A stretch of DNA of 64,000 nt from Streptomyces sp. RFCAC02 (GTDB lineage Bacteria > Actinomycetota > Actinomycetes > Streptomycetales > Streptomycetaceae): assembly GCF_004193175.1 (NCBI RefSeq), contig NZ_SAUH01000001.1, positions 3,102,501 through 3,166,500 of the forward strand. Reading direction: 5' to 3'. Both the position numbers and the translations under genes were made by a program. The notes below the pieces were generated by a model. That model was not told where the DNA came from. It did no database searches and was given only the letters and a program-made list of their open reading frames with translations. The stretch's first letter is position 1. Each line of letters opens with the position of its first letter. Below, piece by piece: positions 37,664-46,188 of this stretch.

Positions 37664-38995
37664 TCAGGCGCGGGCCGCTCCGGTGACCACCCAGCGGCCC
37701 GTTCGCGCGCGGAGCGCGAGGGTGACGAGCCGCGTGGCCATCATCAGGCCGCCGAAGACCCACCACAGCGCGGTGATGCCGCCGCCGAGCACGGGCACGA
37801 GGAGTGCCACCGGGGCGAAGACGGCGAGGGTCACCAGCATGGCGCCCGCCAGGTAGAGGCCGTCCCCGGCGCCCATGAGGACCCCGTCCAGCACGAACAC
37901 CACGCCCGCGACCGGCTGGCAGACGGCGGCCACGAGCAGCACGGGCAGCAGGTGGCCGCGTACGTCCTCGTCCCCGGTGAACAGGTGCAGCAGCACCGGT
38001 GCGGCGGCGGCCGTGAGCAGGCCAAGGACCAGTCCCGAGACGACGCCCCAGCGCACCATGCGGGCGCAGGCCGAGCGCGCTCCGGGGGCGTCGCCGGCGC
38101 CGAGGTAGCGGCCGATGATCGCCTGGCCGGCGATGGCGATGGCGTCGAGGGCGAACGCGAGGAGCGTCCACACGGTGAGCGCGATCTGGTGGGCGGCGAT
38201 CTCGGCGTCGCCGAAGCGGGCGGCCACGGCGGTGGTGATGAGCAGGACGGCGCGCAGTGACAGTGTGCGGATGAGGAGCGGCGCTCCGGCGCGGGCGTTG
38301 CCGAGGAGACCGGCGGCGCTCGGGCGGAGGTCGGCGCCGTGCCGGCGGGCGCCGCGGACGACCACGCGCAGGTAGGCGGCGGCCATGCCGAACTGGGCGG
38401 CGACCGTGCCCCAGGCGGACCCCGCGACGCCGAGGCCGAGGCCGTAGATGAAGAGCGCGTTGAGCAGGAGGTTGGCGGCGAAGCCGGCGACGGCGACACG
38501 CAGCGGGGTGCGGGTGTCCTGGAGGCCGCGCAGAATGCCGGTGGCGGCCAGAACCATGAGCATGGGCGGGATGCCGGCGGCGCTCACGCGCAGGTAGGTC
38601 GTGGCGTGGGGGGCGGCGGTGGCCGATGCGCCGAAGAGGTCCACGAGGGCGGGCGCGGTGGCGAGCACCACGGTGAACAGGACGGTGCCGAGGAGGAGGG
38701 CCAGCCAGACGCCGTCCATGCCGCGCCGGATCGCGGTGGCCAGGTCGCCGGCGCCGACGCTGCGGGCGACGGCGGCGGTGGTGGCGTAGGCGAGGAAGAC
38801 GAACACGTTGACGACCGTGCCGAGCAGGGCGGCGGCCACGCCGAGGCCGGCGAGCTGCGGGGTGCCGAGGTGTCCGACCATGGCGCTGTCGGCCATGAGG
38901 AACAGCGGCTCGGCGACGAGTGCGCCGAACGCGGGGAGCGCGAGGGCGAGGATCTCCCGGTCGTGGCGGCGTGCGCCCGGGACGGTGGCTGGCAT
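37664..38995 (-). CDS. MATE family efflux transporter
   Basis: The 443-residue protein starts at ATG 38995 (GGAGC upstream; a TTG 12 bp earlier is less likely). It has 12 hydrophobic segments in two MatE halves: LALPAFGALVAEPLFLMADSAMVGHLG at the start, and the second half beginning around TLSLRAVLLITTAVAARFGDAEIAAHQ. MATE/DinF proteins export cationic drugs or metabolites by Na+ or H+ antiport. The substrate is unknown. It is convergent with rplI and divergent from dnaB, its usual Streptomyces position. Confidence 0.92.
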   Translation of the reverse strand: MPATVPGARRHDREILALALPAFGALVAEPLFLMADSAMVGHLGTPQLAGLGVAAALLGTVVNVFVFLAYATTAAVARSVGAGDLATAIRRGMDGVWLALLLGTVLFTVVLATAPALVDLFGASATAAPHATTYLRVSAAGIPPMLMVLAATGILRGLQDTRTPLRVAVAGFAANLLLNALFIYGLGLGVAGSAWGTVAAQFGMAAAYLRVVVRGARRHGADLRPSAAGLLGNARAGAPLLIRTLSLRAVLLITTAVAARFGDAEIAAHQIALTVWTLLAFALDAIAIAGQAIIGRYLGAGDAPGARSACARMVRWGVVSGLVLGLLTAAAAPVLLHLFTGDEDVRGHLLPVLLVAAVCQPVAGVVFVLDGVLMGAGDGLYLAGAMLVTLAVFAPVALLVPVLGGGITALWWVFGGLMMATRLVTLALRARTGRWVVTGAARA

Positions 38996-39405
38996 GCTCC
39001 GATCCAAACATCCACAGGTAAGAGATGCAATGGTGAACTGACCCTTACTTCGTGCTGGTGGTCACACGCTGTCGCGGCCGGTGCGGCGGCGCGCGGAGGG
39101 AAGGTTCGAACTTTTTTCCACCCACAGGTGGTGGATGGTGAACCCGCAGGTCAGGCGGCTTTTTCGATGATCTTGATCGGGTTCTCCACAGCGTTGTCCC
39201 CCGCCGGACCCCCCGTCGTCCACAGGAAAGGGGCGGCTGTCCACAGGGTGCGATCTGAAATCCACATAGCCTGTGGATAACTTGGTTGGTCCTCTTCCGC
39301 CGGGGCTCGTAGCGTAGGCCCCGCACCGGCCGGTGGATGTCAGAGCTGTGCCGTATCACTGAGAAACGACGGGGCGGTTCGCCTGGCCGGGAGGAGGCGG
39401 GATCG
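38996..39405. promoter_or_regulatory. MATE/dnaB divergent spacer with clustered DnaA-box-like sites
   Basis: This 410-bp spacer holds no gene. At least five DnaA-box-like 9-mers lie between 39182 and 39280: TTCTCCACA (39182), TCGTCCACA (39216), CTGTCCACA (39237), AAATCCACA (39258) and, on the minus strand, TTATCCACA (39272-39280), which is the E. coli consensus. Further TCCACA and CCCACA hexamers occur around 39011-39127. GGAGG at about 39391 is the dnaB ribosome binding site. Confidence 0.55.
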
Positions 39406-40845
39406 ATGGCTGATCTCGAACACGCGGGTCCTTCGTGGGACGACATCGAGACGGCGGAGCGGACGGTCGTCTCCCGGCCCCGGCGCAGCGCCGAGGGCGA
39501 GCCGGACGAGAGAGCCGCCTTCGAGCGCGTCCCGCCGCAGGACCTGGCCGCCGAGCAGTCCGTGCTGGGCGGCATGCTGCTGTCGAAGGACGCCATCGCC
39601 GATGTCGTGGAGGTCCTGCGGGGTCAGGATTTCTACAAGCCGGCCCACGAGACGATCTACGCCGCCATCCTCGACCTGTACGCCCGGGGCGAGCCGGCCG
39701 ACCCGATCACCATCTCGGCCGAGCTGACGAAGCGCGGCGAGCTGGCCAAGGTCGGCGGCGCCGGCTATGTGCACCAGCTCGTCCACATGGTCCCGACGGC
39801 GGCCAACGCGGAGTACTACGCGGAGATCGTCCACGACCGGGCGGTTCTGCGCCGCCTCGTACAGGCCGGCACGCGTATCACCCAGATGGGCTATGCGGCG
39901 GACGGCGACGTCGACGACATCGTGAACAGCGCGCAGGCCGAGGTCTACGCGGTCACCGAGCAGCGCACCGCCGAGGACTACCTGCCGCTCGGCGAGATCA
40001 TGGAGGGCGCGCTCGACGAGATCGAGGCGATCAGCAACCGCAGCGGCGAGATGACGGGCGTCCCCACGGGCTTCACCGATCTCGACTCGCTGACGAACGG
40101 CCTGCACCCCGGCCAGATGATCGTGATCGCGGCTCGTCCTGCGATGGGCAAGTCCACTCTGGCGCTCGACTTCGCCAGGGCCTGCTCCATCAAGCACAAA
40201 CTGCCCAGCGTGATCTTCTCCCTGGAGATGGGGCGCAACGAGATCGCGATGCGCCTGCTGTCCGCCGAGGCGCGCGTCGCCCTGCACCACATGCGGTCCG
40301 GCAGCATGACCGACGAGGACTGGAACCGGCTCGCCCGCCAGATGGCCGAGGTCAACGAGGCCCCGCTCTACATCGACGACTCCCCCAACCTGTCGATGAT
40401 GGAGATCCGCGCCAAGTGCCGTCGCCTGAGGCAGCGCAACGACCTCCGGCTCGTCGTCATCGACTACCTCCAGCTCATGCAGAGCGGCGGCAGCCGGCGG
40501 CCCGAGAGCCGGCAGCAGGAGGTCTCCGAGATGTCCAGGAACCTGAAGCTGCTCGCGAAGGAGCTGGAGGTACCGGTCGTGGCCCTCTCCCAGCTGAACC
40601 GAGGTCCTGAGCAGCGCACCGACAAGAAGCCCATGGTCTCCGACCTGCGCGAGTCGGGCTCGATCGAGCAGGACGCGGACATGGTGATCCTGCTGCACCG
40701 CGAGGACGCGTACGAGAAGGAGTCGCCGCGCGCGGGCGAGGCGGACCTCATCGTCGCGAAGCACCGCAACGGCCCGACGGCCACCATCACCGTGGCGTTC
40801 CAGGGTCACTACTCACGCTTCGTCAACATGGAGGGCGGCTTCTGA
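39406..40845 (+). CDS. dnaB: Replicative DNA helicase
   Basis: The hexameric 5'-3' helicase of the replication fork. ATG at 39406 after GGAGGAGG gives 479 residues. The N-terminal DnaB domain (about 40-150) begins VPPQDLAAEQSVLGGMLLSK. The C-terminal RecA-like domain has Walker A ARPAMGKST, Walker B LRLVVIDYLQLM and the DLRESGSIEQDADMV motif. No intein interrupts it, unlike many actinobacterial dnaB genes. It marks the end of the conserved Streptomyces core in this window. Confidence 0.97.
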   Translation: MADLEHAGPSWDDIETAERTVVSRPRRSAEGEPDERAAFERVPPQDLAAEQSVLGGMLLSKDAIADVVEVLRGQDFYKPAHETIYAAILDLYARGEPADPITISAELTKRGELAKVGGAGYVHQLVHMVPTAANAEYYAEIVHDRAVLRRLVQAGTRITQMGYAADGDVDDIVNSAQAEVYAVTEQRTAEDYLPLGEIMEGALDEIEAISNRSGEMTGVPTGFTDLDSLTNGLHPGQMIVIAARPAMGKSTLALDFARACSIKHKLPSVIFSLEMGRNEIAMRLLSAEARVALHHMRSGSMTDEDWNRLARQMAEVNEAPLYIDDSPNLSMMEIRAKCRRLRQRNDLRLVVIDYLQLMQSGGSRRPESRQQEVSEMSRNLKLLAKELEVPVVALSQLNRGPEQRTDKKPMVSDLRESGSIEQDADMVILLHREDAYEKESPRAGEADLIVAKHRNGPTATITVAFQGHYSRFVNMEGGF

Positions 40846-40882
40846 GGCGCCCGTCGCTTCGGGACCCGTCGGAGAACGCCCT

Positions 40883-41341
40883 CTAACGCGCCTTCTGCAC
40901 GTGGGCGGTACAGGAATCGAGAGGGCTGCCGTCCGCGCCGGTCGGCACGATCTCCGGTACGGGGATTCCGTGCCCGTCGACGAGGGTGGAGCGGGCCTCA
41001 CCGGGGGCGAAGGCGTGGCGCTCCCCCCACTGGCGCAGGGTGAGGATGACGGGGAAGAGGTCGCGCCCGGCGTCGGTGAGGACGTACTCCTGGCGGCGGC
41101 CCGACGGCGCGGCGCGCTGGGCGAGAAGTCCGTACGAGGTGAGCCGTCGCAGGCGCTCGGTGAGGATGTTGCGGGCGATCCCGGTTCGTCGCCGGAACTC
41201 GGTGAACGATCGCGCTCCGTCCATCGCATCGCGGATGACGAGGAAGCTCCACCTGTCGCCGACGAAGTCGAGGGCGCGGGCGACGGGACAGTCGGGGTCG
41301 GTCCAGTCGGGCTTCGGGGCGCGCAGGGCGGTGCGCGGCAT
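40883..41341 (-). CDS. HxlR family winged-helix transcriptional regulator
   Basis: A 152-residue regulator from ATG 41341 with GGAGGT upstream. The HxlR core is clear: CPVARALDFVGDRWSFLVIRDAMDGARSF, then FRRRTGIARNILTERLRRL as the recognition helix, and the wing YVLTDAGRDLFPV. The C-terminal part carries one extra Cys. It is divergent from an MFS gene across an imperfect 21-bp inverted repeat, so it most likely controls that transporter and itself. The inducer is unknown. Confidence 0.9.
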   Translation of the reverse strand: MPRTALRAPKPDWTDPDCPVARALDFVGDRWSFLVIRDAMDGARSFTEFRRRTGIARNILTERLRRLTSYGLLAQRAAPSGRRQEYVLTDAGRDLFPVILTLRQWGERHAFAPGEARSTLVDGHGIPVPEIVPTGADGSPLDSCTAHVQKAR

Positions 41342-41352
41342 GACACCTCCGA

Positions 41353-41411
41353 TGAGTTGCTTATTGAAACCATCATGCCCTACCGTCAAAATGGTTGCAA
41401 TCAGCTACTCA
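41353..41411. promoter_or_regulatory. Large inverted repeat between HxlR regulator and MFS gene
   Basis: Arms 41353-41373 and 41391-41411 (21 bases each) are complementary at 18 of 21 positions and flank a 17-base centre. The repeat fills the divergent spacer next to the regulator start. It is AT-richer than its surroundings and is a likely HxlR operator. Confidence 0.7.
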
Positions 41412-41427
41412 CTGGGGTTGGGGCGCG

Positions 41428-42636
41428 ATGGACGTGTGGCGGCGGCTTCTGCTCGCGGCGGTGTGCGGTGTCGCCGTGGCCGGCATCTATGCGGCACAGC
41501 CGGTTCTGGAACCGATGGGGCGTGACCTCGGACTGCCGGCATCGCAGGCGGGATGGATCGTCGCGACCGGCCAGTTCGGCTACCTGGCAGGGCTGGTGCT
41601 CCTGGTGCCGCTCGGCGATGTGGTCATCGACAGGCGCCGGCTCATCGCCGTGCATCTGGCGGTCACCGCGACGGGCATGCTCCTCACGGCATCCGTGTCG
41701 GCAGCGTGGACGGCGTTCGCCGGGCTCGCGGTGTCCGGGCTGTTCGCGGTCGTCGTGCAGATCACGGTGGCCTACGCCGCATCGGTGTCGCCGCCCGCCG
41801 ACCGCGGACGGAACATCGGCTTCGTGACCTCGGGCGTCGTGGTCGGCATCCTGGGCGCGCGCGTCGTCACCGGCACGCTCGCCGATGTGTGGGGCTGGCG
41901 GAGTGTCTACGCCGCGGTGGCGGTGCTGTCGCTCGGGCTCGCGGCCGTCGTTCTCGTCACCCTGCCACCGGAGGCGGGACCCGGCCGGCCCACGGGGTAC
42001 CGGCAGGCCCTCGCCTCACTCGGCGGACTCTTCGGTCAGCGTCTCCTGCTGACGCGGGGACTCATCGCGTTCTTCGCGTTCGCCTCCTTCGGGACGCTGT
42101 GGAGCGGGCTGTCCCTGCCGCTCGCGGACGCGCCGTGGCACCTGGACGAGAGCCGGATCGGACTGTTCGGCATCGCGGGGCTCGCCGGCGCGCTCGGCGC
42201 CGCACGGGCGGGGCGGTGGGCGGACGCCGGACGGACGGCTCGGGTCACCGGCCTCGCGCTCACGCTGCTCGTCCTCTCGTGGGCGGCGATCGCGCACCTG
42301 CCGTGGACACTGGGGCTCCTCGTCATCGGGATCGTCGCCCTCGACTTCGCCGTCCAAGCCGTGCACGTGAGCAACCAGCACGTGCTCACCTCGGCGCACC
42401 CCGGGCGCACCAGCAGCGTCACCGGCGCCTACATGGTCTTCTACTCGCTCGGCTCCGCCGTCGGCGCAGCCGCGACCACCGCCATGTACGCCGCCCACGG
42501 CTGGGCGGGCTCCAGTCTCCTCGGGGCCGGATTCGCGGTCTGCGCGATGGCCGTATGGGCGACGGACAGGCTTCCCCCGGGAGCGCGGACACCCGTCGCT
42601 CGCCGGAAGGAAGCAGAACACCACATCTCCGCGTGA
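41428..42636 (+). CDS. MFS transporter, HxlR-linked
   Basis: The 402-residue protein from ATG 41428 has 12 hydrophobic segments. It belongs to the DHA-type 12-TM efflux group: the segment after TM2 reads LVPLGDVVIDRRRLIAVHLA and the TM4-5 region SPPADRGRNIGFVTSGVVVGILGARVVTG. It lies divergent to the HxlR regulator; export of a toxic compound sensed by that regulator is a reasonable guess. The substrate is unknown. No strong ribosome binding site is visible. Confidence 0.88.
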   Translation: MDVWRRLLLAAVCGVAVAGIYAAQPVLEPMGRDLGLPASQAGWIVATGQFGYLAGLVLLVPLGDVVIDRRRLIAVHLAVTATGMLLTASVSAAWTAFAGLAVSGLFAVVVQITVAYAASVSPPADRGRNIGFVTSGVVVGILGARVVTGTLADVWGWRSVYAAVAVLSLGLAAVVLVTLPPEAGPGRPTGYRQALASLGGLFGQRLLLTRGLIAFFAFASFGTLWSGLSLPLADAPWHLDESRIGLFGIAGLAGALGAARAGRWADAGRTARVTGLALTLLVLSWAAIAHLPWTLGLLVIGIVALDFAVQAVHVSNQHVLTSAHPGRTSSVTGAYMVFYSLGSAVGAAATTAMYAAHGWAGSSLLGAGFAVCAMAVWATDRLPPGARTPVARRKEAEHHISA

Positions 42637-42649
42637 AGAAGCCGAGGGA

Positions 42650-42994
42650 TCAGAGGTCGTCGCCCAGCTCCTGCAGCAGGCGTGCCTTGGACCGGGCGCC
42701 GACCAGGGAGCGCACCGGTTCGCCCGCGCGGAAGAGCATCAGGGTCGGCATGGACAGGACGCCGTACCTGGCCGTCGTGACCGGGTTGTGGTCCACGTTC
42801 AGGCTGACGACGCGCAGGGAGTCCCCCCGTTCCGCCGCGAGCGAGGCGAGGACCGGTGCGACCATCCGGCAGGGCGGGCACCAGTCGGCGGTGAAGTCCA
42901 CCAGGACGGGGACGGGGGACGCGAGCACCGTCGTGGCGAAGTCGTCGTCGGTGGTCTCGGTGAGGGGGGCGTGTCCGGAGGTGGTCGGCGGCAT
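42650..42994 (-). CDS. Thioredoxin-like protein, WCPPC active site
   Basis: A 114-residue thioredoxin fold with the active site WCPPC (Cys39, Cys42) in place of the usual WCGPC, and the cis-proline in SMPTLMLF. A Pro in that position usually changes the redox potential. It is the second thioredoxin of the window. It lies 21 bp downstream of a MerR regulator gene in the same direction, so it is probably induced by that regulator under thiol or electrophile stress. Confidence 0.9.
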   Translation of the reverse strand: MPPTTSGHAPLTETTDDDFATTVLASPVPVLVDFTADWCPPCRMVAPVLASLAAERGDSLRVVSLNVDHNPVTTARYGVLSMPTLMLFRAGEPVRSLVGARSKARLLQELGDDL

Positions 42995-43015
42995 GCTGTT
43001 CTCCTCGGTGCGGGG

Positions 43016-43426
43016 TCAGGCCGGGGGCCGGTGGGCGGTCAGTTCGCAGAGCGGCCGGGGCGGTGCCGGGGGAGCGGCCCGCTCGGCCCGGGCGAGGCGT
43101 TCCCTGACGGTGTCGCGGATGGCGCTCAGCTCCTCGATGCACGCCTCGAGCTCGGCCAGCTTGTCGCGGTACATCGCCAGCGAGCCGGCACAGGTGTCGC
43201 CGCTCGGGTGTCCGGCCCGCAGGCAGTCCAGGAACGGGCGGGTCTCCTCCAGCCCGAAGCCGAACGCCTGGAGCGCCTGGATCTGGCGCAGCAGGCGCAG
43301 GTCACCGCTGTCGTAGGTGCGGTACCCGTTCGCGTCCCTGCGGGAGGCGAGGAGCCCCAGGGACTCGTAGTGCCGCAGGGCGCGGGGTGTCGTCCCGGCG
43401 AGCGCGGCGAGTTCTCCGATACGCAT
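43016..43426 (-). CDS. MerR family regulator with Cys motif
   Basis: The 136-residue regulator starts at ATG 43426. The MerR helix-turn-helix is at residues 1-40 (MRIGELAALAGTTPRALRHYESLG) and YRTYDSGDLRLLRQIQALQAFG follows. The effector region has two Cys about ten residues apart (FLDCLRAGHPSGDTCAG) and a Cys near the C-terminus, as in thiol-, electrophile- or metal-sensing members. A dimerisation coiled coil spans about 80-120. The first gene of a merR-trx operon, it has a perfect dyad 60-80 bp upstream. Confidence 0.88.
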   Translation of the reverse strand: MRIGELAALAGTTPRALRHYESLGLLASRRDANGYRTYDSGDLRLLRQIQALQAFGFGLEETRPFLDCLRAGHPSGDTCAGSLAMYRDKLAELEACIEELSAIRDTVRERLARAERAAPPAPPRPLCELTAHRPPA

Positions 43427-43484
43427 GCGCGGTTCCCTTCCGACGACGGCACGGTGCAGAGCCGGTCTGTCGTCGCGACCGTAT

Positions 43485-43506
43485 GCCTTGACGTCGGCGT
43501 CAAGGC
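43485..43506. promoter_or_regulatory. MerR-type operator
   Basis: GCCTTGACG-TCGG-CGTCAAGGC is a perfect 9-bp inverted repeat with a 4-base centre, about 60 bp upstream of the merR start. MerR regulators bind such dyads between the -35 and -10 of a promoter with long spacing. Confidence 0.7.
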
Positions 43507-43585
43507 CAGCGTCCGCCGGAACCGGTATCGCGGGCGGGCGGCGCGGCTTGACCTTCGAGTGGGCTGAACGTCCAGCATCGTCCAT

Positions 43586-43959
43586 ATGGCCGATGAGGAG
43601 GACGGCGGACTGCCGGCGATCGGTGCCTTCGCCCGCCGGGTGGGGCCGGCCCCGAGCGCGCTGCGGTTCTACGACGACTGCGGTCTGCTCCGCCCGGAGC
43701 GTGTGGACGCGGCGGGGTACCGCCGGTATGCCCCCGGGCAGGAGGCGCGTGCCGTGCCGTTCTGCGCGATGCGCTGTCGGACGCGGTGTCACCGTTCGTG
43801 CTGCGCTCGGGCGACCTGGGCGCGATCTGTACGGGCGGGCGGGTGCGGGTGGCGTTCGACCCGGACGTGCTGATCGAGGTGCCGGCGGAGTCCGGGCCGG
43901 TCGTGGTGCGGTCCGCCGACCAGGGGACGTTCACGACGCTCGTCATGCCGGTACGGGGC
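43586..43959 (+). pseudogene. Decayed MerR/DNA polymerase III beta-like regulator
   Basis: A MerR-type helix-turn-helix (IGAFARRVGPAPSALRFYDD, from ATG 43586) is intact for about 56 residues, up to GQEARAV near 43753. The frame then becomes meaningless. In another frame, about 43786-43959, the sequence reads SPFVLRSGDLGAICTGGRV and ends VVVRSADQGTFTTLVMPV. That is the C-terminal end of the sliding-clamp-like domain of the Streptomyces 'DNA polymerase III subunit beta family' regulators, which join a MerR domain to a clamp-like domain. About 250 residues of the middle are missing and the remaining parts are out of frame, so this is a deletion remnant. Confidence 0.75.
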
Positions 43960-44018
43960 TGGCGGGGGGCGGGGGAAGCCACTGGACGCCGCCCGAGACG
44001 CGTGAAATCATATGCGGC

Positions 44019-45182
44019 ATGTCGAATACTGATGCAGTGGAGTGGCCGGCCGGCTTCCGTGCGGTCACCGCGCACGCGGGGGTCCGTGAGGCCGGCGACG
44101 ACCTGTCGGTCATCGTCTCCGACCGGCCGGCCGTCAGCGCGGCCATGTTCACGCGCAGCCGGTTCGCCGGGCCGTCCGTGGTGGTCAGCCGGCGGCACGC
44201 GGCGGGGCGGCGGCTGCGGGCGATCGTCACGCTGGCCTCCAACGCCAACGTGGCGACCGGTGAGCAGGGCGCGGCCGACGCGACGGAGATCGCCGGCCAT
44301 GTGGCGCGGCTGACCGGCGTCGCCGAGGACGAGGTGCTCATCAGTTCGACGGGCGTCATCGGCAGGCCGCTGCCGATGGGGCCGATCAGGGCGCGGCTGA
44401 CCGGTGCGTGGGGCGCGTTCGACGCGGATCCGACGGCCGTGGCCCGCGCCATGATGACGACCGACACCCGGCCCAAGACGGCGGTCCGCGCGGTCGGTGG
44501 CGCCCGCATCGTGGGGGTGGCCAAGGGCGTCGGCATGATCGAGCCGAACATGGCGACGATGCTCGCGTACCTCGTCACCGACGCCGAGGTCGGGGCGGAC
44601 GAACTGGACGGCGCGCTGCGGGCGGCGGTGGACGACACGTTCAACTCGCTCAGCGTCGACAGCGACACCTCCACGTCCGACACCGTCGCGGTGATCGCGG
44701 GCGGCGCGGCGGGCCCCGTGGACGCGGTGGCGTTCGCCGCGGCCCTGCGGGAGGTGTGCCTCGATCTGACCGAGCAGCTCGCCAGGGACGGCGAGGGCGC
44801 GACCAAGCTGCTGCGGGTCACGGTCGAGGGCGCGCGGGACCGTGAGCAGGCCAAGCGGGTGGCCAAGAGCATCGTCAACTCGCCGCTCGTCAAGACGGCC
44901 GTGCACGGCGCCGACCCCAACTGGGGGCGGGTCGTCATGGCGGTCGGCAAGAACAGCGACGACCTGGACATCGAGCAGGAGAAGGTCACCGTGCGGTTCG
45001 GTGACGTCGAGGTCTACCCCGCCGAGCAGACCGGCGAGGTGCTGGCCCGGCTGACGCGGGTCATGAGCCAGGACGAGGTGGACATCGGCGTGACGCTCGG
45101 TATCGGCGAGGGCCGGGCGACGGTGTACGGCTGCGACCTGTCGGACGGCTATGTCAGGATCAACGCCGACTACACCACGTAA
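44019..45182 (+). CDS. argJ: Stand-alone ArgJ (ornithine acetyltransferase / N-acetylglutamate synthase)
   Basis: The enzyme moves the acetyl group from N-acetylornithine to glutamate. The 387-residue protein from ATG 44019 contains KGVGMIEPNMATML. ArgJ proteins cleave themselves at Ala-Thr in this motif, leaving Thr180 as nucleophile. It retains LISSTGVIGRPLPM and the C-terminal SDGYVRINADYTT. No argC, argB or argD lies nearby, so this may be a second copy like the oat genes in some Streptomyces secondary-metabolism clusters, or a displaced housekeeping gene. The ribosome binding site is weak. Confidence 0.9.
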   Translation: MSNTDAVEWPAGFRAVTAHAGVREAGDDLSVIVSDRPAVSAAMFTRSRFAGPSVVVSRRHAAGRRLRAIVTLASNANVATGEQGAADATEIAGHVARLTGVAEDEVLISSTGVIGRPLPMGPIRARLTGAWGAFDADPTAVARAMMTTDTRPKTAVRAVGGARIVGVAKGVGMIEPNMATMLAYLVTDAEVGADELDGALRAAVDDTFNSLSVDSDTSTSDTVAVIAGGAAGPVDAVAFAAALREVCLDLTEQLARDGEGATKLLRVTVEGARDREQAKRVAKSIVNSPLVKTAVHGADPNWGRVVMAVGKNSDDLDIEQEKVTVRFGDVEVYPAEQTGEVLARLTRVMSQDEVDIGVTLGIGEGRATVYGCDLSDGYVRINADYTT

Positions 45183-45216
45183 CGAATTGTCAGTGGCCCC
45201 GGGTAAGGTCGCCACC

Positions 45217-46188
45217 ATGAGACAGCAGATGCTCACTGCAAGTGATCGTGGTGGCGAGGAAGCGGCGCCGGCCGCCGTGCGGGAAACGGTGGCGGCCGTG
45301 GCGCGGCGGCACGGCGTCCCGTCCGCGGCGGTGCGCCCGGTGCCGGTCGCGGGCGAGGCGGCGTACACCTGGTACCTCGGGGACGGGCTGGTCGCCAAGG
45401 TCGCGCGGCGGTCGCCCGGGCCGGTCGCCGACCTGCGGAAGGAGGCCGTCGTCATCCCGTACGCCGCGCGGCTCGGGGTGCGCGTGCCCGAGATCGTCGA
45501 GGACGGCGGCGCGGCGGACGTCCCGTACCTCCTGCTGCGCCGGATACGGGGCACGGTGCCCGGCGGTGGCGAGCCGTCGCCGGCCGTCCACCGCGCGCTG
45601 GGCCGTGAGCTCGCCCTCCTGCACGGGGCCGGGCCGCCGGCTTCCGCGCTCCCCGGTGTGCCGGTGGAGGACGTGGCGGGAGATCCGCGGCCGGGCGTGG
45701 ACCGCTCGGCGGCGGAGGGGTGGATCGGCCCGGGGCCGGCGCGCTGGCTGGGGGACTGGTGCGACCGGCTCACCGGGCTCGCGGCGCAGGCGGTGGTCCG
45801 GCCGGTCCTGATCCACGGCGACGTCTCCGCGCTGAACATCCTGGTGGACGCTCCCGCGGACGGTGGTGCGGTGACACTGGTCGACTGGGGGGACGCGGCG
45901 GTCACCGACCCGGCGGTCGAGTTCGCGAAGGTGCCGCCGAGGTCGCTCGGCGACGTGTTCACCGGGTACGGGGTCCCGCCGGGCGAGGCCGGCGTGTGGT
46001 GGGCGCGCGTCCTGCTGCTCCACCTGAGCTGGGCCGTCGCCCGGCTCGGGGACGGCCCCCGGCCTGGAGCGCCGCACTGGAGCGCCCAGCCCGGGAACCG
46101 CCTGCTCGAACTGCTCCGTCTCTTCGCGGACCCGGACGGCGGCGCCCCGGCGGTGCCGGACGCCGTCAGGCCGGTGCCGGTTCGATGA
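45217..46188 (+). CDS. Aminoglycoside phosphotransferase (APH) family kinase-like protein
   Basis: The 323-residue protein has an APH/choline-kinase fold. The Brenner motif is HGDVSALNILV (about 209-219) and the metal-binding DWGDA motif follows. An N-terminal lysine in GLVAKVARR is the likely ATP-binding Lys. Family members phosphorylate aminoglycosides, macrolides, sugars or small metabolites, and the substrate here cannot be read from sequence. In place of the usual HxDxxxxN the motif has HGDVSALN, which keeps Asp and Asn. It lies 34 bp after argJ, possibly in one operon. Confidence 0.85.
   Translation: MRQQMLTASDRGGEEAAPAAVRETVAAVARRHGVPSAAVRPVPVAGEAAYTWYLGDGLVAKVARRSPGPVADLRKEAVVIPYAARLGVRVPEIVEDGGAADVPYLLLRRIRGTVPGGGEPSPAVHRALGRELALLHGAGPPASALPGVPVEDVAGDPRPGVDRSAAEGWIGPGPARWLGDWCDRLTGLAAQAVVRPVLIHGDVSALNILVDAPADGGAVTLVDWGDAAVTDPAVEFAKVPPRSLGDVFTGYGVPPGEAGVWWARVLLLHLSWAVARLGDGPRPGAPHWSAQPGNRLLELLRLFADPDGGAPAVPDAVRPVPVR

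Noticed and set aside
39406..40845. Intein in dnaB
   Set aside because: The protein aligns end to end with a normal helicase length of 479 residues; no insertion is present.
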